Positions 22,601 to 29,248 of a DNA stretch of 34,811 bases are shown one piece after another. The position numbers and the translations under genes are program-made. The notes beneath the pieces are model-generated. The model was given only the letters and a program-made list of their open reading frames with translations. It did no database searches and was not told the DNA's origin. Within the stretch, counting starts at the first letter, position 1; every line of letters starts with the position of its first letter. The stretch comes from Lachnospiraceae bacterium (GTDB lineage: Bacteria; Bacillota; Clostridia; Lachnospirales; Lachnospiraceae), in assembly GCA_910574285.1 (NCBI GenBank), contig CAJTAL010000047.1, positions 1 to 34,811 on the forward strand. Reading direction: 5' to 3'.

Positions 22601-24052
22601 GAACAGCCTGTAGAGGTGAAGGAAGATTCCCTGTTTGCAAAGGCAAAAAGACTGGCCGGAAAGATCAAAGATGCAGTGACCGGAGAGGATACCGATACCG
22701 GGGTGTTCCATGACTTTGTCTATGAAGAATCCGGTGTGGAAGGGGCAACTTTTGAACTATATGCCAAGGACACCATTTATGCTCCAGACGGTGCGAAAGA
22801 TGAACAGGGGAATCCAGTCATCCGTTATGAGAAAGATGATCTGGTGGCAACCCTGGTCACAGATAAAGAAGGAAAAGCAGTGGTGAACAATCTTCCATTG
22901 GGCTCTTATTATCTGAAAGAAACGGTGGCAGGCAATCATTTCGTACTGAACCCGGAACAGAAGGAATTTACCCTGACCGCAAAGGATGATACCCAGGCAG
23001 TTGTTTATGAAGGGGTTGCCTATAAAAATGAAAGACAGAAAATTTCGATCTCTGTAGAGAAAAAAGATGCAGTCACAGAAGAGAAACTGGAAGGCGTGAT
23101 TTTCGGACTGTATGCAAGAGAGGATATCTTATCCCAGCAAGGTGAAGTCTTAGTGGAAAAAGATACGCTGTTGGAGAAGAAAGCAACGGATGAGAAGGGG
23201 CAGCTTACCTTTGACAGTGACCTCTATCATGGGAAATATTATGTGAAAGAGGAAGTGAGAAAACCGGGATATCTTCCAAATGAGGAAATCTGGGAGATCG
23301 ATGCCTCTTACACAGACCAGAATCTTGCAGAAATCAAGCTGACAAAAGAAGTGGAGAATCAGCCAACAGAAAGCCAGTTTACAAAAACCGATGCCACAAC
23401 CGGGGAAGAACTGGAAGGGGCGAAGCTTCAGATCATCGACCAGGATGGCAACATTGTAGAGGAGTGGATCAGCACAAAAGAACCGCACGTAGTCTATGGA
23501 CTGCCGGAGGGAACGTATACGCTCCATGAAGAGCTGCCGCCTTATGCAGAAGGGTATGTGTCTGCGGAAGATATGGAGTTTGAAGTAAAGGAAGATGGCA
23601 GTGTGACCAAGGTGGAAATGAAGGATACCTATTCCAAAGTGGAAATCTCCAAGACAGATATCACTACAGGAGAAGAACTGGAAGGAGCGAAGCTGCAGAT
23701 CTTAAATAAAGATGGTGAGATTCTGGAAGAGTGGGTAACAGATGGGAAACCGCATCTGGTAGAGAAACTTCCGGTAGGGGAAGAACTGATTCTGCGTGAG
23801 ATCACAGCGCCGGAAGGCTATGAGATCGCAGAAGATGTGAAGTTTACACTGGAAGATACCATGGAAGTCCAAAAGGTGGAGATGAAGGATGCAAGGACAC
23901 CGGAAACTCCGGGTGTGCCGCAGACGGGAGATGACTACTGGAAACCAATCCTTCTGTTTACACTTTTAGGTGTGTCAGCAGCCGGACTCATGGCAACCAT
24001 GCTCTATAAGAAGAAACATAAAAAAGCAGATGAAGCGAAGAAAGAAGAATAA
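19670..24052 (+). CDS. SpaA-type LPXTG-like surface protein with repeated CnaB domains
   Basis: A 1460-aa cell-wall-anchored protein. Residues 1-32 are a signal peptide (cleavage probably after VHA). Residues 33-210 are acidic and partly low-complexity. Residues 225-335 resemble a thioester-type domain, with AYCLE (Cys251) and YVYTHIAASYAY, where a His stands at the place usually taken by the Gln of the bond. About eight CnaB-like beta-sandwich domains follow at roughly 474-565, 568-685, 687-818, 823-920, 1018-1117, 1124-1230, 1235-1318 and 1321-1408. Many have the K near the first strand (LLKKD, HIKKID, SKTD) and E in the last strand (YVKEI, LREIT) that form isopeptide bonds. The sorting signal is VPQTGD at 1416-1421, then a membrane helix and a KKKHKK tail. 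The sortase is encoded next, overlapping by 23 bases. It probably mediates mating contact or adhesion. Confidence 0.92.
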   Translation: MKSRTIKTRLAAFGLALLMGLSPFGNLADVHAAETKNPSEPVTESAEISETEQTEKVSEAAKYGVTAEDITKDISDKDFMAETCMEGIHYNSEQEDVTLERIEKEDGSAYHPDQAGTYIATYWVVPKDARDSYSVSRKIILTDTEGQAHTEENGGQKQKEDTNSEEDSETPVQEIPDVEVTVSGEEADAQAARELEEKIEDGEVMMLSGAENTFRARETVHLEKGETIYYPSYIGNYLTCWFTVNGKIAYCLESHRSSPPSGDYVAQVLDSNKNLQKVLYYGYGGAGDITGSYLSGKSAEEKYVYTHIAASYAYAGEAGFTGCKYEDLVNAGVIAYIDHLFAMEEPPKGEISLSKTSVKAVRNGNVQKTPDITLSGDHRNYISVHVPKDITIYNKTKGTSAENGALKIYGGDTFYLTAPMLHTGTYSSGELHGSVGETWRTLVLSTGNSNQDIGVFESEKANPVSFTVDWMEMTRIELLKKDADTKNPLDGAVYGIYTDSKCEHLLMEMPVTGEEGKAVSDYFEAAIKTVYVKEIKAPDKYVQSDVIHKVDVEAGKTVNISATDERVKGAVHIKKIDKETQDFLPQGDSSLAGAVYGLYAREDIVHPDGKTGVLFKKDSLIAQGVIKEDSTLDFSELYLGKMYVKEITPPEGYTVDTTEYDVDLTYEGQEVAEVTRNLTVQEQVKKQAFQLIKISEDGDQTETDLVEGAGFQVYLVSSLSKVKSGELQPSNGDQFTAEDFRGYDFSKEEVAVTYVDGKAVPVPELITDKKGYALSPELPYGLYVVEESTVPENLKAIDPFLVKVDEDSREPMVWRVFDDRPFEFLLKIVKKDAQTGNPVLKAGASYKIFDMEKEEYVEQTVFYPKKEQISIFKTNEEGYLVTPEELKCSTYRIEEVKAPEGFVRQGYEMSLYEGESVISPLEVTGKGSYKENAKEGIVITVSSDTAHQIDPDTGAVIVEIEQPNDEQVGSLTLTKTGEQPVEVKEDSLFAKAKRLAGKIKDAVTGEDTDTGVFHDFVYEESGVEGATFELYAKDTIYAPDGAKDEQGNPVIRYEKDDLVATLVTDKEGKAVVNNLPLGSYYLKETVAGNHFVLNPEQKEFTLTAKDDTQAVVYEGVAYKNERQKISISVEKKDAVTEEKLEGVIFGLYAREDILSQQGEVLVEKDTLLEKKATDEKGQLTFDSDLYHGKYYVKEEVRKPGYLPNEEIWEIDASYTDQNLAEIKLTKEVENQPTESQFTKTDATTGEELEGAKLQIIDQDGNIVEEWISTKEPHVVYGLPEGTYTLHEELPPYAEGYVSAEDMEFEVKEDGSVTKVEMKDTYSKVEISKTDITTGEELEGAKLQILNKDGEILEEWVTDGKPHLVEKLPVGEELILREITAPEGYEIAEDVKFTLEDTMEVQKVEMKDARTPETPGVPQTGDDYWKPILLFTLLGVSAAGLMATMLYKKKHKKADEAKKEE

Positions 24053-24818
24053 GCTGTGGATGCTGCAGGCAGTCTTGTGTGCTGTCTGTATCCTCAATGC
24101 GGCACTGCTTTATCATGATTATGTGGCGATTCCCAGGCAGAATCGGGAACTGGTGGAAGAGTTAAAAACCTGCTTCCCGGAGGAGCTCCCTCCGGGCGGG
24201 GGCTCTCAAGGACAAAAGGATGAACAGGCTGGAAGAGAACCGGAGGTGTCTGTCATTGACCTTCGATCTCTCCAGCACCAGTATCCGGATGTTCGGGGCT
24301 GGCTTACGATCCCGGAGGTTGGGATTGATTATCCGGTCATGCAGAGCAGCCGGGAAGATCCGGAGTATTATCTGCGAAGAGATTACCGGGGAAACTACGA
24401 CATCAATGGGAGTTTGTTCCTCCAGGCAGACTGTATTTTGGGAGAATCAAAGAATCTGACTATCTACGGTCACAACATGAACAGCGGAGCGATGTTTGGG
24501 AATCTGGACCGCTACGCCTCCTATGATTACTGGAAAGCACATCCAAGGGTGTTCTTTCAGACACCGGAAGGGATGGAAGAGTACCGGATAGCGGCGGTAT
24601 TGAAAGCTGATGTGTCCATGTTCGACTTCCAGAGGACATCTTTTCGGAGTGTGCAGGAGCTGGAGGCTTATACAGCACAGGCGAAAGCACTGTCGCTGTT
24701 TGAAACAGGGATAACTGGTGCAGGTTGTGAGACAACTCTGACGCTGGTAACCTGTTCTTATGAGTGGAAGGAAGCCCGGAACATCCTTGTGGCAGTAAAA
24801 ACAGAACCGGAAAGGTGA
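24030..24818 (+). CDS. srtB: Class B sortase
   Basis: 262 aa membrane-anchored transpeptidase. The start at 24030 (MKRRKKNKLW) overlaps the end of the SpaA gene; a basic N-terminus and one membrane helix (residues 10-25) follow. Catalytic features are the His in NLTIYGHNMNSGAMFG, the Cys in TLTLVTCSYEW, and the Arg expected after it in EARNIL. The pattern WLTIPEVGIDYPVMQ and the long segment between His and Cys fit class B. It should attach the neighbouring surface protein through its VPQTGD signal. The gene overlap means the two are made together. The family call is secure; substrate assignment is from context. Confidence 0.9.
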   Translation: MKRRKKNKLWMLQAVLCAVCILNAALLYHDYVAIPRQNRELVEELKTCFPEELPPGGGSQGQKDEQAGREPEVSVIDLRSLQHQYPDVRGWLTIPEVGIDYPVMQSSREDPEYYLRRDYRGNYDINGSLFLQADCILGESKNLTIYGHNMNSGAMFGNLDRYASYDYWKAHPRVFFQTPEGMEEYRIAAVLKADVSMFDFQRTSFRSVQELEAYTAQAKALSLFETGITGAGCETTLTLVTCSYEWKEARNILVAVKTEPER

Positions 24819-25334
24819 AAAGTGTTCAAAGATGGGTACTTTCTTCAGCTCTCTGGAGGTATCCTGGGGTGCTCTGAAAAATCTTCTGCCGAAAGTGTTC
24901 AAAAGTACCCAAAAAGTGCAGAATGTGAGACAAGGTGGAAGCTGGAAAGTGGCGATACGGAACAAAAAGTGTTCAAAGTTAAGGGATGTGCAACAGGTCG
25001 TGGCAGCTTGTGTAATCTTGTAGTATGACGGAAGTGTTCAAAGGTAGGTGCTTTTTCAGCTCTTTGGTGGCTTTCTGGAACCGTATATTCTAGGGAGTGT
25101 TTGAAAGTACCTGAAAAGTGCGGAATGTGAGACGCAATCTCAAGCAAAAGACAGAACGATAACCTAAAAAGTGTTCAAAGATGGGAACTTTTGCAGCTCT
25201 CTGGATGTAGCGTCCAACTATCAGAAAAATCAAGATTGCCATAAGAGGGAAAAAGATTTATAGTGGCTATTTTTTGCTAAATGTGGTAAACTGTAAAGGT
25301 AAAAAGTGTTCTGAAATGAAAATAGTCAGGAGGG
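24819..25334. repeat. Non-coding spacer with imperfect repeats around AAGTGTTCAAAG
   Basis: This 516-base gap has no convincing gene. A 38-40 base unit occurs three times: 24820-24858, 25031-25070 and 25167-25207, each AAGTGTTCAAAG, then a GGTACTTT-like part and CAGCTCTCTGG. A second unit occurs twice, at 24892-24937 and 25096-25134 (GTGTT-AAAAGTACC, then AAAAGTGC, then GAATGTGAGAC). Single AAAAAGTGTTC copies are near 24965 and 25302. GGGTACTTT at 24834 and AAAGTACCC at 24900 are complementary, so the first pair could fold into a stem. It may be a regulatory RNA, a protein-binding array, or degenerate small genes. Confidence 0.55.
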
Positions 25335-25340
25335 ATGATG

Positions 25341-25595
25341 ATGTGCCAGATAGCATTTAGTGTACCAGATGAAGTCCTTTTCGATACAAAAATGAGCAGA
25401 GAGCAAGCGAACCAGTTTGCAAGGCGATATGTAGCATTAGGTTTTTACAAACAGAATGGAGTATCTATTGGATATTGTTCACAGATTGCCGGAATGACAG
25501 AAGAAGAATTTATAAAATATTTAGGACAGAATGAAATTTCTATCTTCCAGTTTGATGACAAGGAAGAATTCTTGGAGGAATTAGGGCATGCGTAA
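25341..25595 (+). CDS. UPF0175-type antitoxin
   Basis: An 84-aa protein: MCQIAFSVPDEVLFDTKMSR, a helix, then GVSIGYCSQIAGMTEEEFIKYLGQNEISIF. This HTH-like pattern with MTEEEFIKYL matches UPF0175 proteins, which act as antitoxins of PIN-domain toxins and probably repress their own promoter. Three successive in-frame ATGs lie at 25335, 25338 and 25341; the last has the best distance from CAGGAGGG. It overlaps the toxin gene by 8 bases. The C-terminus ends FLEELGHA. Confidence 0.82.
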   Translation: MCQIAFSVPDEVLFDTKMSREQANQFARRYVALGFYKQNGVSIGYCSQIAGMTEEEFIKYLGQNEISIFQFDDKEEFLEELGHA

Positions 25596-26070
25596 AGTGA
25601 TTGTCAATTCGACACCTCTGATTGTTCTTTGCGGGATTGGTAAATTAAATATTCTGAAAGAGATGTATGAGGAAATTATAATTCCGTCAGCAGTATTTAG
25701 AGAAGTGACTGCGAAGGATGATTCTGCCTGTGTTCAAATTAAGTCAGCAGGAGCGTGGGTTCATGTAGAACAAATTAAGGATCATGGTGAAAAGAAAATG
25801 TATAAAGCGAAACTCCATGACGGAGAAGTAGAAGTAATGATTCTTGCCCAGGAACGGAATGCAGACTTGGTGATTTTGGATGACAATGCTGCAAAGAAGA
25901 CTGCTAAATATTTGGGTCTTACTGTTACAGGGACGCTGGGTGTTTTGGTAAAGGCAAAACACCAGGGAATCATAGAAGAAGTTCGTCCGCTTTTGTCTGA
26001 GATGAGACAGAATGGTTTTTATGTTAGTAAAACAGTTGAGAGTATGGTTTTAGAACAAGCAGGCGAATAA
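25588..26070 (+). CDS. DUF3368/PIN-domain toxin (VapC-like)
   Basis: 160 aa with the PIN/DUF3368 pattern: VIVNSTPLIVLCGIGKLNIL (the first acidic residue is Asn here, as often in DUF3368), IPSAVFREV with Glu, LHDGEVEVMILAQERNADLVILDDNAAKKTAKYLGL with the acidic cluster, and GTLGVLVKAK. Such proteins are RNases in type II toxin-antitoxin pairs, held in check by the UPF0175 partner encoded upstream with an 8-base overlap. In an ICE this stabilises the element in the host population. Assignment strong for the pair; RNA target unknown. Confidence 0.85.
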   Translation: MRKVIVNSTPLIVLCGIGKLNILKEMYEEIIIPSAVFREVTAKDDSACVQIKSAGAWVHVEQIKDHGEKKMYKAKLHDGEVEVMILAQERNADLVILDDNAAKKTAKYLGLTVTGTLGVLVKAKHQGIIEEVRPLLSEMRQNGFYVSKTVESMVLEQAGE

Positions 26071-26083
26071 GAAATACAATTAA

Positions 26084-26199
26084 GTCCCACACTTGAGTAA
26101 TCAAGATACAGTGGGTATTATAAATGTTTAAACGAAGCCGTAGGACCGTAAGGTATAGCTTCTGGAGGCTCCCCAGTTTATCTGGGGAGTTTTTCTTTT
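26084..26199 (+). ncRNA. Candidate structured RNA ending in a terminator, upstream of metK
   Basis: Between the toxin gene and metK three nested or serial helices can be drawn: CCCAC with GTGGG (around 26087-26115) enclosing CTTGA/TCAAG, then GAAGC with GCTTC (around 26135-26163), then the terminator stem. A structured leader before a SAM-synthetase gene would suit a riboswitch or attenuator, but the SAM-I core was looked for and not found. It could also be the processed 3' end of the toxin-antitoxin mRNA. Confidence 0.35.
26169..26199 (+). terminator. Strong intrinsic terminator
   Basis: CTCCCCAG (26169-26176) pairs with CTGGGGAG (26182-26189) around the loop TTTAT, followed by TTTTTCTTTT. 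It ends the toxin-antitoxin unit or a leader RNA ahead of metK. Confidence 0.88.
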
Positions 26200-26250
26200 A
26201 TCATGTTCATGATAATACAGAAAATGAAAACAAAATAATAAAGAAACCAG

Positions 26251-26291
26251 GCAGGATATGTTCCCGTAAAAAGGAAGGTATCCTGCTTTTT
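26251..26291 (+). terminator. Second hairpin with T-run just before metK
   Basis: GCAGGATA (26251-26258) pairs with TATCCTGC (26279-26286), followed by TTTTT. It lies 23 bases before the metK start codon, so it could act as an attenuator. Any antiterminator pairing was not identified. Confidence 0.5.
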
Positions 26292-26313
26292 GCATGAAAG
26301 AGAGGAAATTCGT

Positions 26314-27474
26314 ATGAGAAAATTTTATACAGCGGAAGCAGTGACAGAAGGACACCCGGACAAAGTGTGCGACCAGATCGCAGATGCGATTTTAGATGTG
26401 TGTTTGAAAAATGATGAAAACGCCAAGGTGGCCTGCGAAGTGCTTGCCACGAAGGGAACTGTCATTGTGGCAGGAGAGATCACCAGCGCCTATGAACCGG
26501 ATGTATTTGGTGTAATACGGAAAGTATTGTCTGAAGTGGGATATTCCAGCGAAGGGGTTTCCATGGATACCTTTGTCCATCAGCAGAGTCCTGATATTGC
26601 CAATGCGGTCAGAGAATCCAAAGAAAAAAGGGAAGGAGTGTTTGACAATCAAATGGATTGGTTTCAAGGAGCCGGGGATCAGGGTGTTATGATCGGATAT
26701 GCCTGCGATGAAACGAAACAGCTCATGCCTATGCCCGTGGTGTTGGCCAATCGGATTGTTCGGGAATTATCTGCCTGCCGACAAAGCTCTTATATTCAGG
26801 GGATCTTACCAGATGGGAAAGCCCAAGTGACCGTAGAGTATGAAAATGGGAAGCCTGTTCGACTGGATAGTGTAGTAGTGTCCTGCCAGCATGCGGAAGA
26901 TAAGAATCTGAAGAAACTGGAAGCAGAGATCCGAAAAAAGGTGCTTCTTCCGGCACTTCGTCTTCTTCCGCCGGATGACGATACCAAGATCCTTATCAAT
27001 CCATCCGGACGTTTTGTCTGTGGAGGCATGGATGCAGATACGGGACTGACAGGAAGAAAACTGATGGTAGACAGCTATGGCAGTATCGTTCCCCATGGCG
27101 GCGGGGCATTTTCCGGGAAGGATTGTTCAAAAGTGGATCGTTCCGGGGCATATATGGCAAGGTATATTGCAAAAAACTTGGTCGCTGCCGGACTTGCCAG
27201 CAGATGCCAGGTTTCCCTTGCCTACGCCATCGGTGTTGCCCAGCCTGTTATGGTGCAGGTGGATACGTTTGGCACAGGAAAAGTGTGTGCGGATGACTGT
27301 CTGGAACTGGCGATCCCCTTGGTGTTTGGACTGACACCAAAGCAGATCGTAGATACGCTTCGTCTTACCCGTCCTATTTTCCGGCAGACAGCAGCCTTTG
27401 GGCATTTTGGAAGAAAGGAACTGCCATGGGAGCGCACCGATAAGGCAGAACAGCTCCGTAATGCGGTGATCTGA
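26314..27474 (+). CDS. metK: S-adenosylmethionine synthetase (ICE-borne)
   Basis: Makes SAM from methionine and ATP. The 386-aa length is normal. Motifs are VTEGHPDKVCDQ, HQQSPDIANAV, GAGDQGVMIGYACDET, and near the end HGGGAFSGKDCSKVDRSGAYMARY, where most enzymes have GKDPTKVDRSAAY. The loop that is usually GGPxGDxGLTGRK reads GGMDADTGLTGRK. The catalytic and metal-binding residues that I can place are kept, so activity is likely, but the gene is clearly not the standard chromosomal sequence. The start at 26314 has AGAGGAAATTC upstream. It shares its last base with the next ATG (TGATG). Genes for two DNA methyltransferases lie in the same element, so it may boost SAM for them after transfer. 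Confidence 0.92.
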   Translation: MRKFYTAEAVTEGHPDKVCDQIADAILDVCLKNDENAKVACEVLATKGTVIVAGEITSAYEPDVFGVIRKVLSEVGYSSEGVSMDTFVHQQSPDIANAVRESKEKREGVFDNQMDWFQGAGDQGVMIGYACDETKQLMPMPVVLANRIVRELSACRQSSYIQGILPDGKAQVTVEYENGKPVRLDSVVVSCQHAEDKNLKKLEAEIRKKVLLPALRLLPPDDDTKILINPSGRFVCGGMDADTGLTGRKLMVDSYGSIVPHGGGAFSGKDCSKVDRSGAYMARYIAKNLVAAGLASRCQVSLAYAIGVAQPVMVQVDTFGTGKVCADDCLELAIPLVFGLTPKQIVDTLRLTRPIFRQTAAFGHFGRKELPWERTDKAEQLRNAVI

Positions 27475-28442
27475 TGGCTTGGGTTACAGAAGAAGAATAC
27501 CAGGCAGCCAAGCAGGTACGGGCATATGAGTATTTGCAGACATATCAGCCGGGGAGACTGAAAAAAACACGGACAAGAAACGAATGGCAGCTTCAGGATC
27601 ATGACAGTTTTAAGATCAATGAGATTACCAGCAAATGGCATTGGAAGTCCAGGGATATCGGAGGAATGTCAGCCCTCCGGTTTTTGATGCAGGTCGATGG
27701 TATGGGATATACGGAAGCAGTGAAAGCCTTGTGTGAGCAGACGCCTGTGTATGTTCCCAGAGAAGAACCAGCGCAAAAAAAGAAGCCCTTTGCCCTGCCT
27801 CTGCCCAATGACAGCTTTTACCGGGTACGGAGATATTTGAACCAAAGGGGAATTGGGGATGATGTACTGGATTACTGTGTGCAGCTTGGAATCCTGTATG
27901 AGAGTGCCCCCTACCATAACGCTGTTTTTGTTGGTATGGATGAACGGGGAGAGGCAAGGTATGCGTTTCTGCGGGGAATCTATGACAACCAGGGAAAGAG
28001 CTTCCGAATGGAACAGGAAGGCAGTGAAAAGCGATACAGCTTTTGTGTTCCGCCTCTTGGGAAAAGCTGCCGGGTGGTAGTATATGAAGCCTGCATTGAT
28101 GCCCTGGCTCATATGACGCTGGAAGGAAATGCGGATAAATACCGCCTGTCTTTGGGCGGTGTTGCCGCACCGAAGGAAGGAACCGGGCAGAATGTCAGAA
28201 AGATGAAAATTCCAGATGCATTGGAACATTTTTTGAAGCAGCATCCAGAGGTGACGGAGATAGAAATCTGTACTGACAATGATTTTGCCGGACGTTGGGC
28301 ATGTGAACAGATAAAAGAACACTATGAAAAAGAATATGCTGTTTTCAGCAACCTGCCCCCAATAGAGGGAGCTGATTATGGAGACCTGGCAAAGCAGGCG
28401 TGGGAAAAACAGCAGAAACAGCGAAGAGAACGTGGGAGGTGA
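27474..28442 (+). CDS. DUF3991 and TOPRIM-domain protein (primase-like)
   Basis: 322 aa. Residues 1-90 contain a segment SFKINEITSKWHWKSRDIGG, matching the CHC2-like/DUF3991 start found in ICE and plasmid proteins. Residues 100-200 form the DUF3991 body. The TOPRIM part has VVVYEACIDALAHMTL (the catalytic Glu) and EIEICTDNDFAGRWACEQI (the DxD pair). TOPRIM domains make or break nucleic-acid strands; here a primase-like or DNA-processing role in conjugative replication is likely. No zinc-binding CHC2 cysteines are visible. It is translationally coupled to metK by a one-base overlap and followed by the 257-aa gene. Confidence 0.85.
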   Translation: MAWVTEEEYQAAKQVRAYEYLQTYQPGRLKKTRTRNEWQLQDHDSFKINEITSKWHWKSRDIGGMSALRFLMQVDGMGYTEAVKALCEQTPVYVPREEPAQKKKPFALPLPNDSFYRVRRYLNQRGIGDDVLDYCVQLGILYESAPYHNAVFVGMDERGEARYAFLRGIYDNQGKSFRMEQEGSEKRYSFCVPPLGKSCRVVVYEACIDALAHMTLEGNADKYRLSLGGVAAPKEGTGQNVRKMKIPDALEHFLKQHPEVTEIEICTDNDFAGRWACEQIKEHYEKEYAVFSNLPPIEGADYGDLAKQAWEKQQKQRRERGR

Positions 28443-28447
28443 AGCGA

Positions 28448-29221
28448 ATGGAAGATAACATAAAAATAGAATTGTTGACACCACTGACAGGGAATTTCAC
28501 ATCCAGAGAATTGGAAAGGCAGTGGGAAGAGGGGGAATATGAGTACGATGTTTATGAGGGACTGCCATTGGAAGGGGCAGACTTGTCACAGTATGAATCA
28601 GAGATCAAAGAAGCAATCGAAAAATACAATGCCATTGGAAATGAGGAAGGAAAGCCCTGCAATTTAATGGATTATTTTCATGGCAGTGCAGCCATCAAAG
28701 AGAACGTCATCCGTGCAGTCCCTTCTGTGAAACAAAAGGATGGTGTTTTGTATGGATGTACCACTTTGGAATTAACTACATTTTTAGAACAGCCGGAAAC
28801 AAAAGAACTGTATGAATATATTACCGGGCAGTATAGTGACGGATGGGGAGAAGGGTTTGAACAGCAGGAAATCCAAGTCGGAAATGGAGAAATCTATGTT
28901 CATTTTTGGCAGAGCGATGACTATGAAATTCAGATCAGTGATCCCGATTATCAACAGAAGGGAACGGAAATGAGACGTCCGAGGATGCAGCTTGTGGGAC
29001 AGGATGGAAATGTGTTTTCCATTCTGGCAAGGGCAAATAAACTGCTTCAGGCAAATGGGCAGGGACAAGAGGCAAAAGAAATGATTGCACGTGTCCAAAA
29101 ATCAGAGAACTATTATCAGGCTCTTTATATCATCAGTGAATATGTAGAGACGGAACTGAGCGAAGATTTTCAGAAAGCCACCAAGCCGCCAAAGAAACGT
29201 GGGAAGGAAGAATGCCGATGA
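28448..29221 (+). CDS. Uncharacterised ICE protein (DUF6329-like), 257 aa
   Basis: The start at 28448 is supported by GGGAGGTGAAGCGA; an earlier in-frame start overlaps the TOPRIM gene and is less likely. The central part reads NLMDYFHGSAAIKENVIRAV and then DGVLYGCTTLELTTFLEQPE, followed by a segment ending ITGQYSDGWGEGFEQ. The same pattern recurs in the next gene product, so the two are paralogues that share this domain. A lysine-rich C-terminus follows a helical region. Proteins of this type are common in Firmicutes ICEs and their function is unknown. The DUF name is from memory of the pattern and should be treated as tentative. Confidence 0.65.
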   Translation: MEDNIKIELLTPLTGNFTSRELERQWEEGEYEYDVYEGLPLEGADLSQYESEIKEAIEKYNAIGNEEGKPCNLMDYFHGSAAIKENVIRAVPSVKQKDGVLYGCTTLELTTFLEQPETKELYEYITGQYSDGWGEGFEQQEIQVGNGEIYVHFWQSDDYEIQISDPDYQQKGTEMRRPRMQLVGQDGNVFSILARANKLLQANGQGQEAKEMIARVQKSENYYQALYIISEYVETELSEDFQKATKPPKKRGKEECR

Positions 29222-29248
29222 AGTACAGCCAATGATAAAGGAGGATGC

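Noticed and set aside
24820-25210. CRISPR array
   Set aside because: Repeats are imperfect, few, irregularly spaced and not separated by uniform spacers, and no cas gene is present.
26084-26200. SAM-I riboswitch before metK
   Set aside because: The conserved core and kink-turn sequences were looked for and not seen; only generic helices are present.
27669-28484. 271-residue open frame antisense to the TOPRIM gene
   Set aside because: It is a shadow of a well-supported gene, with no ribosome site or recognised motif.
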